64,000 nucleotides of DNA from Symbiodinium microadriaticum (GCA_001939145.1 LSRX01000329.1:573424-637423); one strand, 5' to 3'. Numbered from the stretch's first letter, positions 32,276 to 43,210 are shown. Numbers and translations are program-made. The notes: a model not told the origin generated them from the letters alone.

Positions 32276-32524
32276 CTAAGGGATTAGTGTTGCTAAGTAT
32301 TCCCCAGGGCTGCACACCCGGGCGGTGAAGTGAGAATGCCTCCTTCCGCCTGCCACCATAACACCCAGGATAGAAGTTGTGCAATTCGAGGAAGGATTTG
32401 GACTACACCGCCAATCGGCACTCAGACCTTGCGCCAAGAATCTTTCTCGGCCGGATGAATATGGAAGCCCGGATAGCAAAACTATGGTTTGGGGCATTTC
32501 TATGCGATAAAGCTTGTTACACAA
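32276..32524 (-). CDS. Uncharacterised ORF, 82 codons
   Basis: This minus frame in a repeat-free island has balanced composition and a Ser/Gly-rich middle (GLSADWRCSPNPSSNCTTSI). A 90-codon minus ORF (32112-32384) overlaps it in another frame, so at most one is real. Nothing is recognised. Confidence 0.25.
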   Translation of the reverse strand: MCNKLYRIEMPQTIVLLSGLPYSSGRERFLAQGLSADWRCSPNPSSNCTTSILGVMVAGGRRHSHFTARVCSPGEYLATLIP

Positions 32525-32707
32525 CCCTAAGGGGAATTCAAACTGCTACTTAACTTAGTGAGGCCCCAGGATTGCACTCTGACGGCCCTTGCTAAGATCA
32601 GGCCAAAGCGGCCGAGCATGTCTCTTTAGAAGCACTCCACATTGAAAGAGTGTAGGTTCAGGGTTTTTGGGTTTAGAGTTTAGGGTTTAGTGTTCATGGC
32701 TTAAAAC

Positions 32708-32962
32708 TTGGGAGGGGCTCTTTCTGTGAGGGTGCCAGGGCCTCTTGATGTTTGGACTCACTGCGTCGGTAGAGCTAGCATGGTGGACCTCGATGGACAG
32801 CTCTTCGGACGCTTTTTGCCTCGCATACTTGGGTCCACACAGCGAGTCGTTCATGGCAAGAGGAGGGGAGTCCTCATGACGGCTGCCGCTACTCAACGTT
32901 GGGACCTCGCAACAATCGCTGAAGGACTCGCTGAGTGGACCGACTGGCTGTGCAGATCCTGA
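32708..32962 (+). CDS. Uncharacterised ORF, 84 codons
   Basis: This frame directly follows a TTTAGGG tract (32655-32690) and ends at TGA 32962. It contains DLDGQLFGRFLPRILGSTQR and RWDLATIAEGLAEWTDWL, an amphipathic-looking C-terminal helix. A shorter minus ORF overlaps. No domain is recognised. The next island (33008-33145) is open in a plus frame beginning VPRCSPTGEHLASPRG, possibly another exon. Confidence 0.3.
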   Translation: MGGALSVRVPGPLDVWTHCVGRASMVDLDGQLFGRFLPRILGSTQRVVHGKRRGVLMTAAATQRWDLATIAEGLAEWTDWLCRS

Positions 32963-33200
32963 CTTGCGCGATATTCCAAGGTTAAGGAACTAGGTCCCCA
33001 GGTGCAGCCCGACAGGTGAGCACCTGGCTTCGCCAAGAGGCAACCCTCTACCGGAAGCTTTGGCTCCTGTGCTATCCAGATCTTCCAATATAATTAAATT
33101 GCTTAGGGAAGACCACTTGCAGCAACAGGGACGCAAAAGATGACATGACGGGAATTCCATATTTTGGCTTATTATACCGGGAGACCTGGATAAGAAAATC

Positions 33201-33240
33201 AACTTGACATCTCGTTGAAAAACTTGACATCTCGTTGAAG
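33201..33240. repeat. 20-bp tandem duplication
   Basis: AACTTGACATCTCGTTGAAA is directly followed by the same 20 bp with one final change. Confidence 0.95.
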
Positions 33241-33452
33241 ATCCCTTTAGGCAGAATACCGCCGAGAGCACAGCGAGGGCTCGAGGACCGCAATGTAGGA
33301 ACCCTGAAACCCCTCAAGGGCGAAAAAGTGTGAGTTCATGAAAGGCGATAAAGAACTCCAATAACGGCCTGGTGTTTCTTGAATGGGTTCTTACATTAGA
33401 CAGGTCCGGGAAAAGCGAGCTGGTGCATGTGAAGCAATGTCTTCGTTTATAG

Positions 33453-33683
33453 CATTTCCAAGAAAAACACTCAACCTATTCGATCACCAACATTTCTAAG
33501 CAGCCCTATTCTCTCTCGCTCGAACCCCGAAGACGAACGACACTGCGCGTGTTCAAGCAGACTGCTGCTGAAGGAGAAATGCACTGTGCCAGACAGTCAG
33601 AGAGCTCTCAAGAGCTGAGGCTCTCCTTGCCTGGAACTATGGGAACTAGCGCCCAGCGCGCCATTCCTGAAATATATATCTAA
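33453..33683 (+). CDS. Uncharacterised ORF without start codon, 76 aa
   Basis: This frame is open from a TAG at 33450-33452 to TAA at 33681-33683. The TAG could be the AG of a 3' splice site (TCGTTTATAG|CATTTCC). The translation includes RVFKQTAAEGEMHCARQSES. It is repeat-free and balanced. It lies 160 bp from the 3' end of the minus-strand small-protein ORF, in convergent orientation. No family is recognised. Confidence 0.3.
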   Translation, partial: HFQEKHSTYSITNISKQPYSLSLEPRRRTTLRVFKQTAAEGEMHCARQSESSQELRLSLPGTMGTSAQRAIPEIYI

Positions 33684-33845
33684 GTTAATTTTTCATTCAT
33701 GACAAAAAGATTTCGAAAAATATTTTTGGCCTGCATGGCGGGCCTGAGTCGGATGCTATAGCAAACACCGAAATTGTCCCACCAATCTCCACGCATGGCG
33801 CTGCGGCTGTAGCAACTTCTGTCTGTCCTCTTCTCGGCCTGTATG

Positions 33846-34049
33846 TTACCAGTCCAGAGGTGCATCTCGCCGCTTCTCCACCTTCTTCTGAAAGGCATCT
33901 GGGTAGGTGGCCACATGGATGAGGTAAGCCTCAAGCTCCTGGACATACAACATATGCGTGGCACGAGTTGGGCGTAGGGGATCGTGCGGCGGCGCTGGAA
34001 CGAGACAGCGAGTGGCATCTGCCTTCGTACAGCTGCTGCCAGCCCCCAT
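33846..34049 (-). CDS. Paralogue of the small acylated protein, 67 aa
   Basis: The chosen start is the ATG at 34049, because the product then begins MGAGSSCTKADATRC, matching MGSGGSCAK of the four-exon gene. An upstream in-frame ATG at 34148 would add 33 unrelated residues and bury the myristoylation Gly. The C-terminal block HMLYVQELEAYLIHVATYPD, then AFQKKVEKRRD, matches the spliced exons 2-4 of the neighbour at 19 of 31 positions. Here it is continuous in the genome, so this copy lacks two introns: retroposed, or ancestral and uninterrupted. The stop TAA overlaps a possible GT donor (CTG|GTAACA), so a further exon toward 33680 cannot be excluded. Confidence 0.6.
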   Translation of the reverse strand: MGAGSSCTKADATRCLVPAPPHDPLRPTRATHMLYVQELEAYLIHVATYPDAFQKKVEKRRDAPLDW

Positions 34050-34960
34050 CACGGTGTCAGAATCAAAGACGACCGCGGTGCGGTGACAGAACGCGAACAA
34101 CCTAGCAATTGCCCAAAGTGCTTGCGAGCCACCGGGACGAAGTAACATGGTTCAGGGGATAAGGATCTTGGAACATCTGCTGAAAGACACAGGTGCACAC
34201 AGTCGCAGAGCTCAATCCCCGAAATCACTACTGTACCCCCCACTACCACTGTATGGGCTTCCAACTGGTTGACTTGCTGTGACAAACACGATCTCAGACG
34301 TCTGCACCACCACCTCTATCACCAGCAACACCACATGGTTACAACCAACTTGTGTGCATGACCGAGAATTAGGGCCTGATAATTTAGATTTTGTGCTTCA
34401 GGGCCTCGGGTCCAGGGTTTGCCTGTGGAGGTTCGGGATTCCCACTCAGCACAGTGACGAAATAGCCTGCCATTGGATGCACATAGAAGCCTGGTGAGTG
34501 GTTGCTTTTTTCCCTTTCGCTACCCTTGATCACACCCCTAAACCCTAAACCCCGACCCATCAACCCTAAGCCCAATCCAACAAGTGGGAGAGAAGGGTTA
34601 TTTATTTATGCTTCAGGAGTTCAGACTTCGAGCTCTACATTGAAGTTGCTGGCAAAGGCCGCTAGCAGCAGACGACGATATCTTCTGCAATATTTTTCTG
34701 CAGTTCGCACTTTCGCTCTCACTGGAAAACCGCAGCAAACTTGCTACAGCCATGCTGGGAAAACTCATTTCACAAGGACGGAACGGGATGACGACCTCTA
34801 GATTGTGGGCACTTCAGCCTCTTAGGATTCGCTCAGCCGAGGACTGGGAAAAGCGGGGTGCGTCCTCCTTTGCGGCCATGTCGAAGCCTGTCTGTAGGTT
34901 TGCGTTCATAGGGCTCTGGCTTAGCAATCTAGGGCCCAGCGTGTAGGGGGGTTTCAATAA
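34050..34960. other. Island with several weak ORFs
   Basis: Open frames: minus 34049-34285; plus 34279-34497 (contains ELGPDNLDFVLQGLGSRVCL); plus 34502-34801; plus 34752-34946 (contains RSAEDWEKRGASSFAAMSKP). Only a few CCCTAAA words (34545-34575) occur. The frames are repeat-free but overlap, and none is recognised. Confidence 0.25.
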
Positions 34961-34969
34961 GGGCTTCTG

Positions 34970-35520
34970 AGGTTGAGGAGATCAGGGTTTAGGGCTTCTG
35001 CTGTCTAGGGTTTGTGGGTTGTCGGTATTTGGAGGTTTAGGAGTTTCGGGTCTTATGCTTCGGGCGTTCCCGGCTCAGGCTTTAGGCCAAGATCGGAGTG
35101 AATGCCTGTCTTTGGTAGTATCGTCTGCTATCTAGACTGTCTAGCGCTAGGATGAGAAGGTGCTGAGTGAGTAGGTTTATCTTAGTGAACAGTCCGATTT
35201 GGATCCCACCTACAACTCGCATCGTAACCTTCCCTAAACCCTGAACCCTAAACCCTAGACCCTAAGCCACTAATCCTTTCAGTCGCTACGGGCCTACTCA
35301 GCCTTTGAGTTCAGACTCACAACATGGAAGCCAAAACCCAAGACCATAAACCTCGACCCGTATATCCAACCAAAGTTTCGAAACCCTGAGGGCTTGGGGT
35401 TTACGGTTCGGGGTTCAGGCTTCGGGTTTAAGTTTCAGGAGCTACCTGAAAACGCATGAAACCTTGCCTTCTTAGGGCTCCCTCATCATGGTTTCCTCAT
35501 GTAAGTCCATCAAAAGGATG
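34970..35520. repeat. Telomere-like words, no gene seen
   Basis: TTTAGGG-sense words 34985-35090, CCCTAAA 35230-35270, mixed 35385-35430. The rest shows no supportable frame. Confidence 0.6.
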
Positions 35521-35522
35521 GC

Positions 35523-35631
35523 TAATACATTGGCCGTAACAATTAGAATAGGGTTTGGGGGCCCATTATATTATATTTATAATCAGGAACCCCCCAAACT
35601 CTATTCTAATTGTTAAGGCCCCTACATTATT
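35523..35631. mobile_element. Hairpin (MITE-like) element, about 109 bp
   Basis: AACAATTAGAATAGGGTTTG and its near-exact reverse complement (CAAACTCTATTCTAATTGTT) flank an AT-rich centre. Weaker pairing continues outward to 35523 and 35631. The left end matches the dispersed family also seen at 16291, 47683, 53576, 57380 and 61381. Confidence 0.65.
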
Positions 35632-35784
35632 TGGGTCGTAGGCAACTCTGGCTCCGGAGCTTGGCCTGTCATAGCAAGATTTGCTTGGCGACAGATCCGA
35701 AAACCTGAAGGGTGGCTTCGGCGTAGGGCCTTGGGGGCTTCGGGGCTTCGGCAGAGGCTTAAAAAGGCTTCAGGCTCCTTTCCT

Positions 35785-35882
35785 CATGTGGGTAGTTCTC
35801 TAAAGCAGGGTCCCTTCTGGCATCCTCTTTTATAAGGGTGCCGTACTTTCTTGCGGGCCCTAATTTAGAGAACTACCCATGT
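35785..35882. mobile_element. Hairpin (MITE-like) element, about 98 bp
   Basis: CATGTGGGTAGTTCTCTAAA is inverted at the right end (TTTAGAGAACTACCCATG). Inner segments GGGTCCC/GGGCCC and GGCATCC/GGGTGCC also pair loosely. The end motif GGGYAGTTCTCTA is shared with 43932-44040. Confidence 0.6.
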
Positions 35883-36998
35883 AGTAGTTTCGGGTTTGGT
35901 GCCCATATCTGGGGGTGTAGGGGTTTTTATCTGGAGCTAGGTGTTCTGTCGCGGAGCGAATACCGGCTCTAGTTGTTGTTCTGCCTCCGGGGCGCGATCT
36001 CGAGTAACATCAGCTCGAGTTAACATAATCATCGGCTTAGGGTATTGGGTTTAGGGTTTACTAATTATTGTCGTTACTGCTGCTCTTTGCTGTTGCGATC
36101 TCTGCTTCAGGCTCGCAGTGCTTATCATTCTCAGGTACCCATGGCCACGGACTTTGGTGTATCACGGTATCACTATCATGCTTGATACCATCACAACTGA
36201 TACGATCATCAAGCCCGAGGCCGAAGCAATAAATCCTACACCCTAAAACCCTGAACCCTGAACCCCAAACCCTTAACCCTGGACTCCCTGGACCGCTAAG
36301 CCCCGAACCAGGTTTTTTGGAAGCCAAACCCTAAAAATGAAATCAACCCAAAAAAAATAGAATACATCAATATCCATACAGGTAACCACGCAAGAATCAT
36401 CAAAAAACAAAAATCCGAAACACACCGCCAAAATCTTGGGGCCCGGGCCTGAGTTCTGCGTGAGACAGCAGGGATTCCGAAAAACTTTCACAGCCAAGAC
36501 CCAGCGGAACGAATGCTTCGGCGAAACGGTTTAGGAGTTTCGGGTTTAGGGTTTAGGAGTTCAGCGTTTAGGGGTTTGGGCTGTAGGGTCTTGGAGGCGG
36601 CCTTCTTCTTGATAGGCTTCAGGATCTTGGAGCTTCAGAGCTTCGGGTTTAGGAAACTCTGGCTTTGTTTAGGGCTTGGCCGAGGGCTCAGTTCTCAGAG
36701 GGGTGTATGCTCTACGGATTTTGTGGTTAGCGGCATCATACGGCGATAGGATGAAAGTTTGACCTACTCGCGGTTTTGTCGCAAAGAGGCCCCAGGCCCC
36801 ATGGCCTACCCACCCCCCCCCCTCCTAACATTCAAGTACTGTGGTTTTGAGACGGCGTATAAAATACTCCGCTAGCCAGGCCACGTAGTTCGAGCCTCTG
36901 GCTACTTCGCTTTAAACTCCGCGTGAAGTCTTCAGTCGTAGGTCAACACTTTTGCCCTGCCAATGTAGTGGCATGCTAACCGTACAGAAGAGTTGTAG
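35883..36998. other. Mosaic of telomere-like words and short islands
   Basis: A minus frame 36245-36061 (contains GLDDRISCDGIKHDSDTVIH, ends TAA) follows a GTAG|G site. A plus frame near 36452-36531 contains EFCVRQQGFRKTFTAKTQ and ends in a TTTAGGG tract. Telomere-like words lie at 36040-36060, 36235-36285 and 36525-36590. Nothing is recognised. Confidence 0.25.
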
Positions 36999-37178
36999 TT
37001 CCGAATCACGTCCGAGCCGCCCTCTGGGATTAGGGCTTGCCAAAGCCTGCACAAACTTGTTCCAACGCCATCACCAAGCTATGGACATCAGCCTCAGACA
37101 GTTGCGCAGAAGGCTTTGATTCGGGCGCTGCTAAAACACAGCTCCAAAACAATTAGACCCCTGAAGCCCTCAGTGTGA
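36999..37178 (+). CDS. Uncharacterised exon-like frame, 59 aa
   Basis: Open from TTGTAG|TTC at 36999 to TGA at 37178. It contains YGHQPQTVAQKALIRALLKH and a basic tail (KTIRPLKPSV). The upstream TAG can serve as the AG of an acceptor. It is repeat-free and has no recognised domain. Confidence 0.3.
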   Translation, partial: FRITSEPPSGIRACQSLHKLVPTPSPSYGHQPQTVAQKALIRALLKHSSKTIRPLKPSV

Positions 37179-37287
37179 GGAGGACTTTGGAAGAGGCGCG
37201 GTGTGAAGTTCGAGAACTTCCCATCTCCTACGATGAGAGCAGCAGTAGCATCCCGCGGGAGGAGTCACATGTCTCTCTCCTTGAGGG

Positions 37288-37536
37288 TTGAAGGTTTGGG
37301 CTTCGTTGGGCGGGCGCAGGAATTGGGGTGACTTACAATTTATAATGCTTTTGAGTTCATTCGTTGGCGCCTGTGTTCGAGACATGTCTGCACCTCCCGC
37401 GCAAGGGAGAAACTCTTCCGACAGTGCGAAACTGCTACCTCAGCGACCCAACTCTCCTCATCATCCGAGTCCTGCAGCCTACGACATCAGCCTTTGCTAT
37501 TGCGATTGTGTGCGAGACGAGTGCCATGGACACTGA
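37288..37536 (+). CDS. Uncharacterised ORF, 82 codons
   Basis: The frame from ATG 37288 includes LLSSFVGACVRDMSAPPAQG and a Cys-rich end (CYCDCVRDECHGH). Two other plus frames (37364-37546, 37494-37691) overlap. No family is recognised. Confidence 0.25.
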   Translation: MKVWASLGGRRNWGDLQFIMLLSSFVGACVRDMSAPPAQGRNSSDSAKLLPQRPNSPHHPSPAAYDISLCYCDCVRDECHGH

Positions 37537-37559
37537 ACTCCATTAGCTGTTCTACTCAG

Positions 37560-38600
37560 CCTAATCATACTAGTGTCACTGGCGGCAAGTCTTGCCAAAT
37601 CCTGCTCCCCAAGTTTCAGTCCCAAAACCCCTTGCGCCCCCAAACTGCAGCCCAAAAGAACCCTGAAACCTCAAGCAAACTCATATACTGAAAGCTGCAG
37701 TAGCTCCTGCTGTGGATGGAGTTGGGGATTGGGGTATGGGGTTCACAGCTCATGGAGCGTAGGAAAGCAGAAAAGGAGGCAGACTTTAACAGCAGTACAC
37801 GCCAGAAGGTCGAAACGCAGCTCTCCACTAACACTTGTGGAGTAGTGGTAGAAGTATGCCTTAACAGCTCATAGAAGCACAAGGCCAGTGATGCAAAAAC
37901 TGCAACCTACACCCTGATCCCCAAGTAAGAATTCCGATAAGCCTAAAAGCCCCTTTAAGGGACATACCTTGCGCGGTGCATAAAGGATCCGAATCAGGCT
38001 GAAGGTATAGTGCTTGAGTGAAGGCTTTCTGCTAGCTGCAACCTCGTCATGATGCAGCCGGAGAGGATGTGGTCACGTCACATGCAGCTGGCTCCGTCTT
38101 GCACGAGCTTCTACCCCAGGGTGCTCGCTGCTCCTTGACACTGCTACAATAGAGACGTCTTCCGAGGGCCTCAATACCAGATTCTAGAAACACCCACACA
38201 TCCTAGACCCCAAAATCTAGACCCTGATCGTAGCGGTATCTAAGACCTGTAGCCTTAGAGGCAAGCTCTGCGCTCTTGGGTCACGACAGCTCAAGCTCAT
38301 CACATTCCAGATGTTGGCATTGGGATTTACGGACTACGGTTCGGAACTCGGGAGCTAACCTACATAAAACTAACAGGGAATAATCATTACTATCGGGCTC
38401 GGAATCACACGTGCACAACACAAGCCGTTAGCTTGAACTAACTATCAGTCAGGGCATGGGGCTTAATGAACCCTCAACCTCACGTTCAGAAGCTCACCCC
38501 ATAAGCCTCCAAAAGCCCTTATCACGTCAGGGATCAACTGATTTACCAGGCAGCACGGAAGCAGTGGGATAACTCCAGTTACAGTACTACGTGTAAGTTT
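37560..38600. other. Low-repeat region with exon-like frames
   Basis: Telomere-like words are rare here. Plus frames: 37573-37845; 38036-38152 (AAGEDVVTSHAAGSVLHELL, stop TAG); 38234-38383 (RPVALEASSALLGHD, stop TAA). A 38-bp segment (38553-38590) lies between CCAG|GC and CGT|GTAAGT, a well-formed acceptor and donor. Frames overlap on both strands, so I only flag the region as a possible multi-exon gene. Confidence 0.3.
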
Positions 38601-38609
38601 CTCCCTCAT

Positions 38610-39740
38610 GGATTGAAAACTGAAACCCCGTAAACCCTAAACCCTCCTGAGCCATTTACCCTACACCCTTCCAAAAAAGACATTCTAGAACCCGGAAACC
38701 CGCAAAGAACCTCTCTCAAGACAGGCACAAGAATCCCAAACCCCAAGAATCGAGACCCTAGATCTTAAAATCCAAAGTTGGGGCTCAGGGTTTAAGTTTT
38801 TTTTAGAGTTTAGGGTTTAGGGTTTAAGTTTCGGGTTTTGACCAGACCCTTTAAGCACTGAATCTTAGACCGCGGAAGCTAGTGCTCAGCAGGCCTAAAG
38901 AGCCGACTGCGTGTGTCAGGACCTCGGGCTCAACAGTCTTGCGCCAAGGATGCAAGATTCAAGCTGTAGGATTTGAGACTTCGGGTTAAGCTTAGGCCTT
39001 GGGTTCAAGGTTTAGGTTTGGGGTTTTGGGGGTTAGGTTTTGAGACTTAGGATGAGGGTTTAGGGTTTGCGTTTAGGGTCCGGGACGTGGGGCTTAGCCT
39101 TTAAGATTTCGGATTTGGGGGCCGACGGGTTTGAGAACTGGGGCTGGAGCCTTAGACTTGAGGGGTTTAGGGGTTGAGGGTTTAGAGCTTTTGTGATCGA
39201 CTCGTTTCTTGGCATCACGAGCCAACGACGATTGAGGCTCCAGGGATTTAAGCCTTAAACCCTAAACCTTAAACCCTACTTTTGGCTCTAAACCTTAAAC
39301 TTGAAACTCCAAACCCAAAAACATATAAATCTTTCCTTCTTCGCTTCACATTGTGGGCTTGGGCTTCTCAGGATGGCAGCTAAAGGCAGCCCCAAGGAAC
39401 CCAAGAAAAATCACCTCGAACAGCTTTAGTGGTTTGGGGCTTGGGGTGTAGGGTTTGGGGCTTCTGGGTTTTGAGGCTTAGGGCTTTTAACGCCCGGTGG
39501 AGGTTCTAGGGTCTAGGGCTTCCTAGCTGAGGAAGCTTTAGCCCTTAGAGCCTTAGAGCTTTGGGGGCTCAGGGCTTGGGAGACATTCCGGTGCTACAGT
39601 TGCTCCACCCGGGGCTCCTAAACCCGAAACCCTAAGCCTTAAACGACTCAAGCTAAGACTCGGGCTGCTAGACCGCTTCGTCCCCCAGAGCCCTAAGCCG
39701 CAAACCCGACCATAACGCCACGGTGCTCTTCCGAGCTGAA
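38610..39740. repeat. Telomere-like tracts in alternating orientation
   Basis: CCCTAAA 38625-38645, TTTAGGG 38800-38840 and 39000-39190, CCCTAAA 39255-39310, TTTAGGG-like 39430-39540. A tiny plus frame at 39373-39429 begins MAAKGSPKEPKKNHLEQL right after TTCTCAG|G and then stops. Confidence 0.6.
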
Positions 39741-39762
39741 AAAAGCCGGACTGAGGTGTTAG

Positions 39763-39894
39763 GGGCAGCTTTACACTACAAGTCTAGTCAATCTAGTCGC
39801 AAATCCCGAGGAGGACGATGACAAATTAGATGATTCAGACTCCTCCAATACACAGAGGATCTTGGCACTTTGGGAGTCCTTTGGAGTGCACTAG
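39763..39894 (+). CDS. Uncharacterised exon-like frame with an acidic stretch, 43 aa
   Basis: Open from GTTAG|GGGCAG to TAG at 39894. It contains NPEEDDDKLDDSDSSNTQ. A second plus frame, open from about 39829 to 39989 and including YVFSPELDIKSRSKHELEL, overlaps. A one-base shift could join them. Nothing is recognised. Confidence 0.25.
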   Translation, partial: GQLYTTSLVNLVANPEEDDDKLDDSDSSNTQRILALWESFGVH

Positions 39895-39989
39895 ACTTGA
39901 TTTTTGACCCTCGAAAAAGCTATGTTTTTAGCCCCGAGCTTGACATAAAATCACGATCCAAGCATGAGCTCGAACTTCCCGGATTGTAG

Positions 39990-42317
39990 ACTGCATCCCG
40001 AATAGTGTACTATAGGGAACTCTGAAAAAGGACACCAATGTAGAAGCTTATTGTAATTGATTAGTACCAACATTTTTGTAAGGGTTACGGTCATGAGTAT
40101 CATCATTGTGTCTGTTCATTTTCTGATAACTGTTACTGTCACTACTGTTGGTACAATAACTGCTGTTGTCATTGTTGTTATTCTTGTTAAGCGTTGTCAG
40201 ATTTTTCATCCTGATTTACTGATTGTAGTATAGACACACACACACACCCAGATCTCAGTCTAGCTATTCGCTTCTGTATTACCACGCTTAGGTTGAGGGT
40301 TTGTGGTTGCGGACTTGAGGGTCTTGGGTATTGACTTCGGGGTTTGGATTTGGAGGTTCAGGGTCTTAGATTTAGAGAATTTCGAGGTTTCGAGGTTCAG
40401 GGCTTAAGGCTTGCAAACCGCGGGAGACTACCCCACCAAATCGACATCATGGACCCGAAAGGCTGGCAAAAACCTGCCGCCCTCGTAAGGCCGTGGCTTG
40501 CATGCTTCCGCACTGGTCTCCACCCAATCCTCAGAAGAGCTTGGTAGAATTCATGAAACCAGGCTTAACACAAGACGTACGTGATCCCACAAAGAAAAAG
40601 ACAAGCCCCCCAACATACTGAGAACCCCTAGACCCTAAACCAATGAGACCAAAAGCCCAAAATGAAATGGATGTTCGTCAACAATCCTGTGGGTTCATAA
40701 CTATGAGAAACATGAAATAAGTGGCTCCTGAGATGGCACTGAAGCTGAGGGTTGAGTGTTTAGGGTTTCGGTTTATGGTTTGGGGTTCATAAAGGCTTAG
40801 GTCTCGAGACAGATAGCTTCGGATCAAGGCTATGGTTGGTTCCGTCCTTGTCTCAACAAGACAACACTGGTCCTAAAACGACGATGGTTGAAAAACTAAG
40901 ATGCTCAGCTGGACACTATATACGCCCTGTTTCATAACAACCAATATTGCTCCTAGGTCCTATAGTAGCTTGTGGTAAGGTTTTTTTCCTGGCAAATGCC
41001 GCGGTGATGGTTCCCGGGTGCTTGGGGTAAGTGTTTTTGTCTTGGCGGTGAGGGGGCTGGTAAGGTTTTCTCGTCTTGGCAAAGGTGGCCGCATCTCGGC
41101 GCCCCGACCTCAGAGAGCGCTTTGGTCGACGACGCGGGGCCAGACATCGCGGTTTCCGGGCCTTTTAAGGGTTTAAGGCTTCGGGTTTAAGGCTGTTTTA
41201 GGGTTTAAAGCTTATGCCATGGAGAAGATGCTGGGCACCTCCAGGCTCCAAAGCCTTTATCACACCCGTTTAGAAACCTTAAAACCCTTACACGGATGCC
41301 GAATGACTCTGACACCCTGATCCGAAATCGTGTCGCTTCTCAGAAGCCCAGCGGCAGGCACATCCACCGGCGCATCGGACTCCAGCGCGCGGCACACGGC
41401 CTCCAGAATCACACGGGGGCTTCAGTGATTCAGAAGACATTGGACCACAAGGCTCGGCGATGCCCACACAAGAGCTGCTCCAAGTGACTCTATGCAGGGC
41501 TTCAGGGCGAGAGTCGAACTGCCGCGATGCTTCCTAAGAGCCTTGGGCAGCTTCTTCGAACCTTGCAACATCATACTCTCGCTTCTGATGTTAGCACCTT
41601 TTGGGAATCCTAAACCCTGCAAGATCCAGACCCAAACTCCGAGCCCCCATGCCCAAAGCCTAAACCAGAAACCCCATCGTTTGCAAGAGCCTGAAGAGCC
41701 TCCGCTGAATCGAAAGCTGGGCTTTTTTTCGTGAAAACTTCGCTCAAGATACCATGAGAAGGCTGTTGATAGTCTTCAGTCCGTTGAAAGGGGTTCTAAA
41801 TTTCCAACGTGCTTACAGGAGTTGAGAATGTTGATTCAAAACAGCATGGTAGGGCAGTCAAGATATTTACTATATATCCCGATCGTGTTACCTAGGAACC
41901 GGTACGAAACCAATCTGGAGACCTCAAAAGCACGCAGTAAACTCCTCAGAAAAACGAACGGAAACTGTAGAACAAAACAGCAAGGAGCCCGATACAGACC
42001 TCAAAGGACTCCTCCGCCTTCTTCACCATCTGCGTCCTGGGAGGGGAGGGGGGGTTTAGCTTTAGGTGAGAATGATTGTAAGGGTCCTCATGATTAGACT
42101 GGGCTTTTGCTGTACATTATAGCATAGCAATCAACCGAGACTATAATTTTATATTATTACTAGTTATTCCGACCCCTACGTATATTTCTATATTCGATTT
42201 CATGGTGAAGCTGTAGGATTCTGAGTGTTGGGGTTCGGCTAAGGTTCCCGTGCTGGAGGAGCTCAGTAGGATGAAGGTTTGGGGTTTGGCGAAACAGGGG
42301 TGAGGGACTAGGGTTAA
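39990..42317. other. Mixed region, no supportable gene
   Basis: AT-richer sequence at 40030-40240 ends in a short (CA)n. TTTAGGG-like words lie at 40290-40410, 40745-40800 and 41160-41205. ORFs of 60-90 codons at 40344, 40953 (minus), 41296, 41492 and 41822 overlap repeats or each other and resemble nothing known. Confidence 0.4.
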
Positions 42318-42477
42318 GGGCTTCGGATTGGGGTTTGGGACTTAGGTCTGTTGGCTCTTTTTGAGGGTTCAACGTTCGGTATGTAGTGCTTAAGAAAGGG
42401 CTTCGGATTGGGGTTTGGGGTTTAGGTCTGTTGGCTCTTTTTGGGGGTTCAACGTTCGGTATGTAGTGCTTAAGAGC
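42318..42477. repeat. 80-bp tandem duplication
   Basis: GGGCTTCGGATTGGGGTTTG starts at 42318 and again at 42398. The copies differ at a few positions and both end in GGTATGTAGTGCTTAAGA. Confidence 0.9.
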
Positions 42478-42537
42478 GCGTGGGTGGGTGGAGCTCAGCT
42501 TCGGCTTCAAACCTAAAGACTACCCTCGAGCCACTGG

Positions 42538-42596
42538 TAAAGCCCTATACCTTGAACCCTAAACCCTAAACCCTAAAGCCCTATACCTTGAACCCT
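42538..42596. repeat. 23-bp direct duplication around CCCTAAA repeats
   Basis: A 23-bp sequence (TAAAGCCCTATACCTTGAAC plus CCT) occurs at 42538-42560 and 42574-42596, separated by AAACCCTAAACCC. Confidence 0.9.
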
Positions 42597-42714
42597 GAAA
42601 AAACCCCTGAGGCTTCGGGCTTCGGGCTTGAGGGCCTCAAACAAAACCCTACCCTCTCAGAAGCCGGACGGTGGAGCCCACCAGCTCGAACCAATCCCCC
42701 CTTAAGCCTTAGGA

Positions 42715-43210
42715 TATAGTATGGCAAATATACAGATATACGCACATAATACACACATACATACATATACATGTAATGCATTAATATTCATATTCATGAC
42801 AATGTAAAACCTGATATGATAGAGAATATAAGAAATATATATCAAATATAGTATAATATCATATGTTCTCTCTAGCATCATGCATCGTAATATGATATAA
42901 ATATCATATCATGTCATTTACTATAAATATAAGGTAGAATATAATACATGTAATATGTGTAAACATAGAATAAATGCAATTCGCTATGTAATTTCTAATT
43001 AAAATATAGTATAATATCATATACAATGTATATGATACATACATCTATATGTTCCGTGCTGCAGAGTTATTATTATTCAATTAGTTAATTAATTAATCAA
43101 TTAATTAATCGGTTAATTAATCAACAAATTAATTGATTAAGTATTAATTAGTTGATAATTAATTAACATATGTATATATATATATATATTATAGAGAGAG
43201 TATATATAAT
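42715..43210. other. 500-bp AT-rich island
   Basis: Strongly AT-rich, with ATATCATATgATA-type self-complementary words, a TTAATTAA block (43078-43165) and a terminal TA run. It contrasts sharply with the balanced flanks. No ORF of note. It could be a matrix-attachment-like region, an element remnant or an organelle-derived insert. Confidence 0.7.

Noticed and set aside
37560..40000. A confident multi-exon gene from the many protein-like frames
   Set aside because: Two or three overlapping frames look equally plausible in most islands, so appearance alone does not discriminate. They are kept as low-confidence notes only.
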